From: JAWLHK01 sp041690355 [NCBI: bacterium] | GTDB lineage: Bacteria > J088 > JAWLBW01 | DNA: 64,000 nt | Direction: 5' to 3' | NCBI GenBank assembly: GCA_041690355.1 | Contig: JAWLHK010000024.1 | Location: 10,660-74,659, forward strand | Shown: positions 8,736-16,630 of the stretch, piece by piece | How the letters are laid out: every line of letters starts with the position of its first letter | Numbering within the stretch: position 1 is the stretch's first letter | The notes under the pieces: model-generated | What the model saw: the letters and a program-made list of their open reading frames with translations, nothing else | Told to the model about the DNA's origin: nothing | The model's database searches: none | Translations under genes and position numbers: made by a program

Positions 8736-9392
8736 ATGAAGAAATTCAACATTTCCAGTGAGATGGTTTTCAAGATCGAGCGCCTGTCGGTGACCGCGTT
8801 CGTCGTGCTCGCCTGCGCGGTCTCGTTTCTCTACGTCAATGATCTGAACAGCGAGATCGCCCAGTCGGGGGGCCGCTTCACGCAGCTCCATACGTGGGTG
8901 GACAATTACATCCCCCTCCTCCCCGATTTCGTCTACTTCTACTACCTCTACTACGTCTGGGTCGTGCTCACCGCCGTCGCCGTCACCGAACGCGACAGCT
9001 TCTACCACGCGGCGGCCGCCTTCGCCGTGCTGCAGACGTTAGCCATCAGTACCTTCATCATCTTCCCCTCGAAGATGAGCCGCCCTGAAATCGTCGGCGT
9101 CGGGTGGAGCGAAGATATGGTGCGCACGATTTACTCGCTCGATGTCGGCTTCAACCTGCTGCCCAGCCTGCACGTAGGCCACTCGGTGCTCGTCGCCCTG
9201 GCCTTCTGGACGTACAAGCGCTCCTGGTTCCCCTTCGTGGCCCTGGGCACCTTCCTGATCACGCTGTCGACTGTGTTCATCAAACAGCACTACATCATCG
9301 ACATCCCCTTCGGGCTGCTGTACGCGGTGGTCGCCTTCTACGTCACGGTTCCGGTTTCTCAGTTCGTGCAGAGCTACCAGCAGCGCGCCTGA
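8736..9392 (+). CDS. PAP2-like membrane phosphatase / phosphotransferase
   Basis: Polytopic inner-membrane protein of 218 residues with about six hydrophobic segments. It carries the later two motifs of the PAP2 superfamily: PSLHVGHS (143-150), which supplies the nucleophile-polarising histidine, and HYIIDIPFG with H185 and D189, the catalytic histidine motif. The first motif (KxxxxxxRP) is not clear, as in the inositol-phosphoceramide synthase and sphingomyelin-synthase-like branch. It probably dephosphorylates or transfers lipid phosphate on the periplasmic side. I start at ATG 8736; a TTG at 8715 is in frame but sits close to the promoter. It is followed 46 nt later by a lipoprotein gene with its own promoter. 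Confidence 0.8.
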   Translation: MKKFNISSEMVFKIERLSVTAFVVLACAVSFLYVNDLNSEIAQSGGRFTQLHTWVDNYIPLLPDFVYFYYLYYVWVVLTAVAVTERDSFYHAAAAFAVLQTLAISTFIIFPSKMSRPEIVGVGWSEDMVRTIYSLDVGFNLLPSLHVGHSVLVALAFWTYKRSWFPFVALGTFLITLSTVFIKQHYIIDIPFGLLYAVVAFYVTVPVSQFVQSYQQRA

Positions 9393-9426
9393 CGCCATTC
9401 GGGTACCGACGCGCGCCCGGGTCTGC

Positions 9427-9432
9427 TACGCT
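9427..9432 (+). promoter_or_regulatory. -10 box of a probable leaderless promoter
   Basis: TACGCT is separated from the ATG at 9439 by only 6 nt (9433-9438). No convincing -35 is seen. The spacing fits transcription starting at or next to the A of ATG; GGGAGC in the gap could alternatively act as a weak ribosome site. Confidence 0.45.
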
Positions 9433-9438
9433 GGGAGC

Positions 9439-10233
9439 ATGCAGACGCACTCCCTCGCCCGTTCATGGGTTCTGGCAACGACCCTGGCGCTGGCGGCCTG
9501 TGCCGGCGGCCAACGCATGCCTTCCGACGCGCAGACTTCTGCCGGGCAGGCCCCCGCGTCCGATTCCGTCAATTCCTACGAAACGTTTGAAGACGCCCTG
9601 ACGGTCATCGGCCGGGGCGACGTCCCGTCCATTCTCGGGCTGCGGCAGGAGCCGACCCGGCCCGAAACCGTCCAGTTTCTCAACGGCCTGTATGCGCGCT
9701 ATGGACGTGTCCTGCGCATTCACGCCCTCGTCGCCAACGATGTCGGCGACATTCACCGGGGCATCTTCATGGCCGCCCATCAGGGGGGGCCGTTTTTCTG
9801 GGAGCTGGAGAAAGCCGGCGACCGGTATACCGTCGTGCGGGGCACGACCGAGTCACCGCGCCTGCTCGAGGGCGTGACGCCGCCGGATGAGGCGGTCGCG
9901 GCCGCTCGGCGCTTCATCGACCGGATTTCGGCCGGCGAGACCGAGGCCGCGTTCGAAGAGATCGTCTGCAACTGCATCCGGCGCGAAGACTTCGAGGCCC
10001 AGGCGCGCGGTCTGCGCGAACACGGGGGCGCCGAGCAGGAGCGCCGGCTGATCGGGGCCGAATCAGTACCCGGCCTCGAAGACCGGCTGGTTACCCTGCA
10101 CTTCCTGAGCCGGCGTGCGAACGGGCCCCTCGGGTTTCACATCGTGATGTGGCGGCCGGAGACGGAGTGGCGCGTGAATTCCGTCCAGTGGTCCCAAGAC
10201 GACCTGATTCCCGCCCGACCGCTGCGCCCCTGA
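9439..10233 (+). CDS. hypothetical lipoprotein
   Basis: 264 residues with a lipoprotein signal (ending LALAACAGG, Cys near residue 21). The mature protein is alpha/beta without a motif I recognise. There are two segments with similar DALTVIGRGD / DRISAGETEAAFEEIV patterns, suggesting two NTF2-like (SnoaL-type) helical starts at about residues 55 and 160, then strands ending LGFHIVMWRPETEWRVNSVQW. NTF2-like domains often end with such a W-rich last strand, so a lipid-anchored NTF2-like protein is possible but unproven. It is the end of the plus-strand run 7430-10233 and converges on the OmpA-type gene at 10449. Confidence 0.8.
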   Translation: MQTHSLARSWVLATTLALAACAGGQRMPSDAQTSAGQAPASDSVNSYETFEDALTVIGRGDVPSILGLRQEPTRPETVQFLNGLYARYGRVLRIHALVANDVGDIHRGIFMAAHQGGPFFWELEKAGDRYTVVRGTTESPRLLEGVTPPDEAVAAARRFIDRISAGETEAAFEEIVCNCIRREDFEAQARGLREHGGAEQERRLIGAESVPGLEDRLVTLHFLSRRANGPLGFHIVMWRPETEWRVNSVQWSQDDLIPARPLRP

Positions 10234-10235
10234 GG

Positions 10236-10356
10236 CAGTCGGCGGTCACCAGTCAGCAGTCACCAGTCGACAGTTAGCAGTCACGAGTCGACAGTCACGA
10301 GTCGACAGTCACCAGTCGAACTTGCACCAGTCGACAGGCGGAAGTCACCGGTCGAC
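10236..10356. repeat. intergenic stutter repeat, CAGTC-GTC type
   Basis: About 120 nt of imperfect units such as CACCAGTCGACAGT, CACGAGTCGACAGT and CACCAGTCAGCAGT between two convergent genes. The unit drifts between 7 and 14 nt, there are no unique spacers, and the last units decay. This is the longest array of its kind in the window. Confidence 0.85.
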
Positions 10357-10360
10357 TGCC

Positions 10361-10383
10361 GGCCACCGAGGGTATCGGTGGCC
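10361..10383. terminator. perfect hairpin between convergent genes
   Basis: GGCCACCGA - GGGTA - TCGGTGGCC: a 9-bp perfect stem with a 5-nt loop. There is no T tract on either side, so factor-independent termination is uncertain. The place, between the stops at 10233 and 10449, suits a bidirectional transcript-end structure. Confidence 0.5.
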
Positions 10384-10413
10384 CGCCGCCGGGCAGCTCG
10401 CCCGCATGATTCC

Positions 10414-10438
10414 GCCCAGCGCCCAGCGACCAGCTACC
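10414..10438. repeat. intergenic repeat, CCCAGCGCCCAGC type
   Basis: CGCCCAGCGCCCAGCGACC followed by AGCTACC. A near-identical phrase is at 63829-63854 next to another gene end, so this is a dispersed sequence and not local low complexity. Confidence 0.7.
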
Positions 10439-10448
10439 GGCCCCTGCC

Positions 10449-12866
10449 TCACTGCGCGATGATGTTGAACTCGACGCGGCGGTTCTTCTCGCGGCCTTCT
10501 TCAGTGTCGTTGGGCGCGATGGGACGCTCTTCGCCGTAGCCCTGGGCCTTCAGGCGTTCAGACTCGATACCGCGGGCGGCCAGGTAGTCCTTGACCGCCT
10601 GGGCCCGCTGCTGGCTGAGCTTCAGGTTGTACGCGTCGGCCCCCGAGCTGTCGGTGTGGCCTTCGATGACGACCTGCATCGAGGGGCTGTCCTTGATGGC
10701 CTGCGCGATTTCGTCGAGCAGCGGATACGAGTCGAAGAGAATCGTGGCCTTGCCCGTAGCGAAGCGGATTTTCTCTTTGATCTCGATGTTTTCCTTCGTG
10801 ATCTGAATCTTATCGAAGCCCTGCAGCTCGAAGCGCACATCGGTGGTCTGGCCGTTGGCGATGCGCACCTGCTTGGTATCGGCCTTGTAGTTGGGCGCGG
10901 CGGCCTTCACGGCGTACTCGCCCGCCGGCAGCTTCTGCACGAAGGCGCCCGATTCCGGATCGGCCACGATGTTCGAGAACTCGCCGTTCGGCGACGAGAT
11001 GACCGCGTAGACCCCCTGGCCGGTCTTGGCGTCGACGACCACGCCGCGCAGCGTGCCGGCGGTGACGACGGGGTTCAGCACGAAGTTGGCCAGCGTCGTG
11101 CGTCCGCTCACGATTGCGATGTTCGTGACGGCCGGTTCGTAGCCCTGGGCCATGGCCTTGACCTGATAGGTACCCGGCTCGACCTTGTCTTCGAACTGAC
11201 CGGTTTCGGGGTTGGCCGCGATCGGACGCACCTTCGGATTGTTAAAGCTGATGACGCCCGCCACCGGACGTCCGTCGCGCGTTTCGAGCTTGCCCATGAG
11301 CGTGCCGAAACGCTGAATCGGCTCGAGGCGGAAGTTGACGCGGGTCGTGCGCTTGTCGACGACGCGGATGCGCTTGGTCTGCGGGTTGAAGCCGTTCGCC
11401 ACGACCTTGACGGTGTATGTATCGGGCGTCATGCGCGCTTCGAATTTGCCCGAGAGCGGGTCGGTCGCCACGTTGGGCAGGTTCGTCCCCTCGAACGAGA
11501 GCGAGGCGAGCACCGGCTTGTTCTTGTCGTCGACGACGACGCCGGTGAAGACCCCGACCTTCTCGATCGGTTCGAGCTTGAAGTTGATGGCCACCTCGCG
11601 GCCCGCCTGAATCGCGACGGCCCCCTGCGCCGGCTTGTAGTTTTCCTTGCGCGCGCTCACGGTCACGTCGCCGAGGGGGAAGGCGTAACTCGTGAAGCGG
11701 CCCTGGCTGTCGGTGATCAGATCGGTCACGTTCTGACCGGGAAAGGAGACGATCGTGTCGGCCAGCGGGAGGCCGGTCTTGGCGTCGAAGACCAGGCCGC
11801 GGATCTTGCCCTCTTTGGGGGCCGGCGGCGGCGGCGGCGTGAAGTTGTAGGCGATGCCCAGGTTCGCCGTCCAGTCGGGCATGATCTCTTCGCGCGTATC
11901 GGTCAGGCTCTGTTCGGGCACGACGCCGTCGGTCATGCCGAGCAGTCCGGCCCCGAGGTCGGCGTACAGATCGATGACCAGGCCGCCGACCGGAAAGAAG
12001 CGCAGGCCCGGGGTCAGCCGCTGCGGGCTCGTGTTCCAGCGCCGCTTCTCGCCGATGTAGTAGCCGTTCAGGTCCGAGTACTGCTCGGTCGTGTACTCGA
12101 GGATGATCGAAAGGAAGTTCTGCGGAATTTCAATGCCGAGGCCGCCGACCCAGACGTCGTCGTCGGGAGGGATGCCGAGGGCGAACATCTGATGTTCCGA
12201 ACCACCCGACGTCTCGAGCACGTTGCCCGCATTGTCGCGGAAGTAGCCGGCGTTCAGGAGAATGCGCAGCGGAAACGGATCGGGCAACACGGTGAAGTCG
12301 AACGTCGGCAGCGTGCGAATCCCGAAGGAGGTTGCACTGAACTCCGGCCCGATGTTCCCCTGTTTCGTGTTGAAGCGCAGCCAGAGGTCGCCGCCGAGAA
12401 AAAAGAACTCGTTCGTCTCGAAGCCGAACTTGGTACCGATCTGCAGGTCGCCGTTGGCCTGCACCAGGGTCGGCCGTCCCATGATCAGTTCGTCGCGGTA
12501 CTGGTGCGAAGTCGTCAACCCCGCGATGTAGAGCTCCATCCAGTCGGCGGTCGAAATCGTGATGTTGCCGTACGTCTCAAGGTGGCGGTGAAAGAAGTTC
12601 GGCGCCAGAAAATCGTTCTGCTGCCAGTACTGCATCCCGGTGCCGACCGCGAAGCCCCCCTGGTCTGGCGTGTAGCCGGAGACGAGGCGAAAGAGCCCGG
12701 TGCCGCCGTTGCGCGTGACCGAGAGGCGGGGGGGAACCTTTTTCTCTTCGGGCGCACCCGGTCGGGGCGCGGGTGCGTTCTGAGCCGGGGCCGGCGCCGG
12801 AGCAACGAGGCCCGCAGCCAGAGACAGGATCAGAGAGAAGAGGAAGAAGTACCGGGTGACGCGCAT
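10449..12866 (-). CDS. OmpA-family protein with four carboxypeptidase-regulatory-like repeats
   Basis: Outer-membrane protein of 805 residues. A signal peptide (cleaved near residue 29) is followed by about 310 residues of strand-rich sequence resembling a beta-barrel or porin-like domain (GGFAVGTGMQYW, YFRDNAGNV). Four repeats of about 83 residues follow, each beginning like GKIRGLVFDAKTGLPLADT, GVFTGVVVDDKNKP, GTLMGKLETRDGRPV or GTLRGVVVDAKTG; these are CarboxypepD_reg/Ig-like folds. The last 110 residues are an OmpA peptidoglycan-binding domain (VVIEGHTDSSG, LSQQRAQAVKDYL, YGEERPIAPN, NRRVEF). It therefore anchors the outer membrane to the wall and exposes or spans with the repeats. A GGAG lies 7 nt before the ATG. 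It is monocistronic, with a strong promoter at 12932-12960. Confidence 0.92.
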   Translation of the reverse strand: MRVTRYFFLFSLILSLAAGLVAPAPAPAQNAPAPRPGAPEEKKVPPRLSVTRNGGTGLFRLVSGYTPDQGGFAVGTGMQYWQQNDFLAPNFFHRHLETYGNITISTADWMELYIAGLTTSHQYRDELIMGRPTLVQANGDLQIGTKFGFETNEFFFLGGDLWLRFNTKQGNIGPEFSATSFGIRTLPTFDFTVLPDPFPLRILLNAGYFRDNAGNVLETSGGSEHQMFALGIPPDDDVWVGGLGIEIPQNFLSIILEYTTEQYSDLNGYYIGEKRRWNTSPQRLTPGLRFFPVGGLVIDLYADLGAGLLGMTDGVVPEQSLTDTREEIMPDWTANLGIAYNFTPPPPPAPKEGKIRGLVFDAKTGLPLADTIVSFPGQNVTDLITDSQGRFTSYAFPLGDVTVSARKENYKPAQGAVAIQAGREVAINFKLEPIEKVGVFTGVVVDDKNKPVLASLSFEGTNLPNVATDPLSGKFEARMTPDTYTVKVVANGFNPQTKRIRVVDKRTTRVNFRLEPIQRFGTLMGKLETRDGRPVAGVISFNNPKVRPIAANPETGQFEDKVEPGTYQVKAMAQGYEPAVTNIAIVSGRTTLANFVLNPVVTAGTLRGVVVDAKTGQGVYAVISSPNGEFSNIVADPESGAFVQKLPAGEYAVKAAAPNYKADTKQVRIANGQTTDVRFELQGFDKIQITKENIEIKEKIRFATGKATILFDSYPLLDEIAQAIKDSPSMQVVIEGHTDSSGADAYNLKLSQQRAQAVKDYLAARGIESERLKAQGYGEERPIAPNDTEEGREKNRRVEFNIIAQ

Positions 12867-12931
12867 GACTGGCTCCTACCTTGTCGGCACACCTGTAGTA
12901 AGGGGGTCTGCCGGCCGGAAAGGTTTTCCAT

Positions 12932-12960
12932 ATTAAACCGGACCCCACAGGGTGTGTCAA
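12932..12960 (-). promoter_or_regulatory. sigma-70 promoter of the OmpA-type gene
   Basis: On the minus strand TTGACA (complement of 12955-12960), a 17-nt spacer and TTTAAT (complement of 12932-12937). It leads to the ATG at 12866 with a leader of about 60 nt. Confidence 0.75.
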
Positions 12961-12989
12961 GAAAAAACCAGAGCAAGCATGGGCAGTTA

Positions 12990-13011
12990 CGGCGTGATCG
13001 TGCTCACGCCG
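12990..13011 (-). terminator. hairpin downstream of gspK
   Basis: CGGCGTGA - TCGTGC - TCACGCCG, a perfect 8-bp stem about 90 nt beyond the gspK stop codon in the minus-strand direction. It has no adjacent U-tract. It may end or protect the T2SS transcript. Confidence 0.4.
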
Positions 13012-13100
13012 AGCCGAATCGGCAAGAGTGCCGGAACCGGGCAAGAGACGGGAGAAAGCGGGGGGGGCCTCAACGCGGCCCACGGGGAGAATGGCGCGCG

Positions 13101-14282
13101 CTATTCGACGCGCCAGTAAACGGTGCGCACCTCGTTCGAGCCCCGGCGGCGCTGCAGGACGGCCGTGGCGGTATATTCGAGGTCGCCGACCAGCGCCGAC
13201 GAGGTCACCGAGTAGAGGTCGCTGCGGATGTCGATCTTGCCGAGAATGCGCTTGAAGAGATCGCCCGTGCCGTAGGCCGAGAGCACCTGCTGCACCTCGC
13301 TCATGGAGCGAAACGGTTCGGCGCTGCGCTCGTCAACGATGGCCTGGGCCGCCTCGAGGGTCATCTCGGGGTCGAGAAACTGGAGCGCTTCGACGCCGGC
13401 CGTGTTGACGTTCATCTTGGCCAGGCCCGCCCCCTCGCGCGGATAGACCGTCACGTGGGGCGCAATGGCCGTCCAGGCCTCCATGCCGATGCCGTCGATG
13501 AGCCGCAGCTCCGAGGGGCTGAAGATGGGGGCGTTGCGGGCCATGAAGCCCGGGTTGAGCTGCTGGTAGTAGCTGCTCTCGGCGCCGCCGGTCGACGCGT
13601 TGTCGTCGGCATCGATCCAGTCGACCAGCTTCGGCACGAGCTCCTGCGCAACCTGCTCTTCGAGCCCGCAGGCGATGAAGAAGTTCACGAACTGCTGCGC
13701 CAGGGGACTCTGCGGGTCGAGGCCGCGGGGAATGTCGAGCTTGTTCAGGTTGACCTTGCCCGATTCATCGCGGATGAGCAGCTTGACGGCCGCCCCCGTG
13801 TCGCCGAGCGGCAGGGCCGGCGTCTGCGGATTCATGAGCGCCCAGACCTCGTCCATGGCACCGCCGTTCTGCATGCCCATGGCCATCATGTCCGAGAGGC
13901 CGCCCATGCCGCCCGCGGCGTCCTGCCCGCCGGCCTCCTCCTCTGCCGCCATCTCGTAGGCGTAGTAATCGATGAACGCGCCGTTGGCCTGATCGCGTTC
14001 GAGGTCTGAAGCGAGCAGCACCTTGGCCGCCTCGACACCGACCTCGGCGAAGTAGCGCCCCTGCTGCGAAAGGCGGTGGTTGGTCATCATCGACATTTCG
14101 ACGCGCGTGTTGTAGGCGAACTCGACGATGAGCGTCAGCATGAGCACCATGGCCATGAGCGTGACGATCAGGGCGGCGCCGCGCTCGTTGCCGACCACGC
14201 TCCCGCCCCGCACGCCTCGCGCCAGGCGCCCGCGCAGAACAGCCATCGCGTGTCCGGCGGATTTCTGCTGCGGCGCGCTCAC
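13101..14282 (-). CDS. gspK: type II secretion minor pseudopilin GspK
   Basis: Large minor pseudopilin at the tip of the T2SS pseudopilus; 393 residues, within the family range. The N-terminal hydrophobic helix begins after NERGAALIVTLMAMV; like other GspK proteins it lacks the Glu+5 of the remaining pseudopilins. The globular region contains KVNLNKLDIP and LPKLVDWIDADDNAS (Ca-binding-loop-like), then NVNTAGVEALQFLDPEMT, the helix-hairpin-helix-like region of T2SSK. The start is GTG at 14282, overlapping the gspJ stop (GTGA). It is the last gsp gene of the cluster; no gspL or gspM follows, which is unusual. Confidence 0.93.
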   Translation of the reverse strand: MSAPQQKSAGHAMAVLRGRLARGVRGGSVVGNERGAALIVTLMAMVLMLTLIVEFAYNTRVEMSMMTNHRLSQQGRYFAEVGVEAAKVLLASDLERDQANGAFIDYYAYEMAAEEEAGGQDAAGGMGGLSDMMAMGMQNGGAMDEVWALMNPQTPALPLGDTGAAVKLLIRDESGKVNLNKLDIPRGLDPQSPLAQQFVNFFIACGLEEQVAQELVPKLVDWIDADDNASTGGAESSYYQQLNPGFMARNAPIFSPSELRLIDGIGMEAWTAIAPHVTVYPREGAGLAKMNVNTAGVEALQFLDPEMTLEAAQAIVDERSAEPFRSMSEVQQVLSAYGTGDLFKRILGKIDIRSDLYSVTSSALVGDLEYTATAVLQRRRGSNEVRTVYWRVE

Positions 14283-15172
14283 GGGTTGCCCCCCTGCTGA
14301 TTCACGCGGATGCGGCTGCCGTCGGGCATGTTGACCGGGGCGCCGAGCATGTTGCGCAGCTGCTGCCCGCGCAGGTCCTGCTGCCCCTCGCCGCCGTTCG
14401 TATCCTTCGGCGGCTCGACCTCGTTGAGCAGGGTCGGAGCAAAGAGCGGCATGCGCACGATCTTGCTGAAGAGCAACGGCTTCTTCGGGTTGTCTTCGTC
14501 ATCGACCCAGAGCGTGACCTCGATGGCGGCCGGCATGACGTGATTCTGCTGGCGGCTGTCCCAGGTATCGTTCCAGTACTTGTTCTTGGCGTCGAGGAAG
14601 CGGAAGTTGAGGCCCCGAATTCCCTCGAGCAGCGGATAGATGTCGCCGCCGCCGCCCGGATCGTCATCGAGCGTGAAGTCGTTGCGATACATCAGATCGG
14701 TGCGCTCGGCCCTGTAATCGGTTTCGGTAAAGTATCCCACTTCCATGTGATCACTCTGGCGATCGTCGTCCCCTTCGGCCGCGATGATGTAGTGCGCGAC
14801 CGTCGTGAAATCGACGCGGTCGCGGGGAAACCCTTCGGAGTCGCCGTTGATGCCGAGAAAGATCGTGCGGGTGCCCTCGGCCCCTTCGATCTGCCCCGTA
14901 CCGCCCGCCGTCGCGGTGCCCCCTCGGCCCTGGGCCGCGGTCGTGTTCTGCACCTGGGTCGCGTCCAGATAGGCCGACTGCAGCTCCATCTCCATGCGCT
15001 GCAGGGCGATGCGCGCGGCCTGGTAGCGTTCGGCCTTGCGCTCGACCCGCTGCTTGGTCTCGACCGACATCACGAAGCTCTCGTACACGAAGGTCAGCAC
15101 CATCCCCAGCATGAGGAGCGCCACCGCGACCTCGATGAGCGTGAAGCCGCTAGATGATCTTCTGGGTGACAT
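14279..15172 (-). CDS. gspJ: type II secretion minor pseudopilin GspJ
   Basis: Minor pseudopilin of the GspI-J-K tip complex, 297 residues (somewhat long). The prepilin signal is SSGFTLIEVAVALLML with cleavage after Gly9 and Glu+5 present. The C-terminal globular beta part shows YPLLEGIRGLNFRFLDAKN and AIEVTLWVDDED, typical of GspJ. An insert at residues 75-95 is Gly/Thr/Ala-rich (AQGRGGTATAGGTGQ), and the C-terminus has an unusual Gly/Gln-rich tail. It overlaps gspI by 23 nt and gspK by 4 nt, so translation is tightly coupled. Confidence 0.92.
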   Translation of the reverse strand: MSPRRSSSGFTLIEVAVALLMLGMVLTFVYESFVMSVETKQRVERKAERYQAARIALQRMEMELQSAYLDATQVQNTTAAQGRGGTATAGGTGQIEGAEGTRTIFLGINGDSEGFPRDRVDFTTVAHYIIAAEGDDDRQSDHMEVGYFTETDYRAERTDLMYRNDFTLDDDPGGGGDIYPLLEGIRGLNFRFLDAKNKYWNDTWDSRQQNHVMPAAIEVTLWVDDEDNPKKPLLFSKIVRMPLFAPTLLNEVEPPKDTNGGEGQQDLRGQQLRNMLGAPVNMPDGSRIRVNQQGGNP

Positions 15173-15626
15173 AGTGCCTGAGCTGATAGGTGCGCCGCTG
15201 ACTGCCGTCGCGCCACGATACCTCGACGAGAATCGACTTGATGGTCATGCCCTGCGGCAGCAGCATGACGATGGGGAGCACGGCCGGATCGACGTCGTCG
15301 AGCACGGCCTCGACCTCGTAGTCGGGGTACTCGCGCGTCAACTCCTCATTGACCTCGAGCACCTGATCGAACCCCTGGGCGCGCAGGATCATGCGCTCCA
15401 TCGTGTCTTCGGCGATCATCGAGGCCACCGTGAGCCGGCGGATGCGATCGTGCGCCGCCACGCTCTGGCGCTGCAGCGCGAGCAGGGACACGAAGGCGGT
15501 CGACAGCAGGGCGACCGAGACCATGACCTCGATGAGCGTGAACCCGGCCCGCCGGCGCAGGCGTACGCGGATTTGCGCCGGGCGCTCCTGCGCTTCCCGA
15601 CGCGGCGATGTCGCGGTACGGTTCAT
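15150..15626 (-). CDS. gspI: type II secretion minor pseudopilin GspI
   Basis: Minor pseudopilin, 158 residues. The leader is long and very Arg-rich (RIRVRLRRR) before the prepilin motif GFTLIEVMVSVALLSTAF. The remainder (LTVASMIAEDTMERM, VEVSWRDGSQRRTYQLRHYV) matches the GspI core, including the W-R-D/G strand near the C-terminus. It nucleates the pseudopilus tip with GspJ and GspK. It begins 2 nt after the gspH stop and overlaps gspJ. Confidence 0.92.
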   Translation of the reverse strand: MNRTATSPRREAQERPAQIRVRLRRRAGFTLIEVMVSVALLSTAFVSLLALQRQSVAAHDRIRRLTVASMIAEDTMERMILRAQGFDQVLEVNEELTREYPDYEVEAVLDDVDPAVLPIVMLLPQGMTIKSILVEVSWRDGSQRRTYQLRHYVTQKII

Positions 15627-15628
15627 GG

Positions 15629-16174
15629 TCAGGCCTTACGCGTGATCTCGACATGCCCCGGCAGGATTTTCACCGTGCCGGTGACAGGCTGAATGAACAG
15701 CGTGAACTTGTTCTTGTTGTGATCTTCGATGTGGATCGTCGTCGGCTCGACGAAGCCGTGGGGGAAAAAGCGGACCACGACGACGCCGTCGGAGCGCTTG
15801 CCGAGCCGCGGGCTCTGCACGTCGGTGATGCGCACCGTGGCCGGGAAGCTGCTGCGCTCCTTGACGAACGTATCCTGGACCTTCACGTTCTCGACGGTGG
15901 CCCCGTCGACCTGCGGCGTCTCGACCCAGTACTCGCCCTTCTCGATGTCGATGTTGAGAAGAAAGGCTTTCTTGCGGAAGACCGACTCGTTGTAGAGATA
16001 GCGCACCGTCCCCTGAAAGCGGCGCATCGCTCCCTTGGCCCGCACCTCTCCCAGATCCATGAGGCGCGGCGTAACGATGGCGACGGAGATGCTCAGGATG
16101 AGCACCACCATCGTCAGCTCGATAAGGGTGAACCCCTTATTCTTTTTCAGAAGACCAGTTCGTGATATCCGCAT
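15629..16174 (-). CDS. gspH: type II secretion minor pseudopilin GspH
   Basis: Minor pseudopilin linking tip and shaft of the pseudopilus; 181 residues from the chosen ATG at 16174 (a GTG at 16198 is also in frame). The prepilin motif is KKNKGFTLIELTMVVLIL. The body (VRYLYNESVFRKKAFLLNID, GEYWVETP, VRFFPHGFVEPTTIHI) matches the GspH/FimT family. Its 5' end overlaps gspG by 38 nt, a larger overlap than elsewhere in the operon. No SD is clear, so the start is moderately certain. Confidence 0.9.
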   Translation of the reverse strand: MRISRTGLLKKNKGFTLIELTMVVLILSISVAIVTPRLMDLGEVRAKGAMRRFQGTVRYLYNESVFRKKAFLLNIDIEKGEYWVETPQVDGATVENVKVQDTFVKERSSFPATVRITDVQSPRLGKRSDGVVVVRFFPHGFVEPTTIHIEDHNKNKFTLFIQPVTGTVKILPGHVEITRKA

Positions 16175-16565
16175 TCTTGGCCGTGCCGCCCGGTTCACCG
16201 TCGGCGCCGTAGCTGATCACGTCGAACTCGCCGTGCGAGCCGGGCGACAGGTACACATAAGGCTTGTTCCACGGATCCTGCTTCATGCCCCCCTTGATGT
16301 AGGGGCCCGAGCCGTCCTGGCCCGCCTCGGTCAGCGCCTTCAGACCCATCTGGGTCGTCGGATACGTGCCATGATCGAGTTTGTACAGCTCGAGCGCGCT
16401 TTCAATCGCCTTGATGTCGGCCTTCGCCTTGACGCGCTTGGCCTTGTCGGCGTTGTCGAGCAGGTTGACGGTCACCAGGGTGGCCAGCAGCCCCATGATG
16501 ACGACGACGACCATGATCTCGATCAGGGTGAACCCGCGTTGATCCCGCTTTTTTTCCGCACTCAT
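16137..16565 (-). CDS. gspG: type II secretion major pseudopilin GspG
   Basis: Major subunit of the T2SS pseudopilus, 142 residues, the classic length. The prepilin motif QRGFTLIEIMVVVVIMGLL has Gly10-Gly/Phe cleavage and Glu+5. The family signature follows: DIKAIESALELYKLDHGTYP, then GLKAL, DPWNKPYVY and ISYGADGEPGG, the last forming the Ca2+-binding loop. An SD-like GGGAG precedes ATG 16565. It lies 65 nt after gspF. It is assembled by GspF/GspE and needs a prepilin peptidase (GspO/PilD), which is not in this window. Confidence 0.96.
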   Translation of the reverse strand: MSAEKKRDQRGFTLIEIMVVVVIMGLLATLVTVNLLDNADKAKRVKAKADIKAIESALELYKLDHGTYPTTQMGLKALTEAGQDGSGPYIKGGMKQDPWNKPYVYLSPGSHGEFDVISYGADGEPGGTAKNADITNWSSEKE

Positions 16566-16630
16566 GTCAACTCCCGAAAAATTGGGTCTGGCAGGCCGGC
16601 CGCCTTCCGGCGATCCGCCTGCGGTAAACG

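Noticed and set aside
10236-10356. Possible CRISPR array
   Set aside because: Units are 7-14 nt, imperfect, with no unique spacers of constant length and no cas gene nearby.
10656-14009. Plus-strand frame of 1117 codons opposite the OmpA-type and gspK genes
   Set aside because: Antisense shadow; the minus-strand proteins have full domain matches, promoters and ribosome sites.
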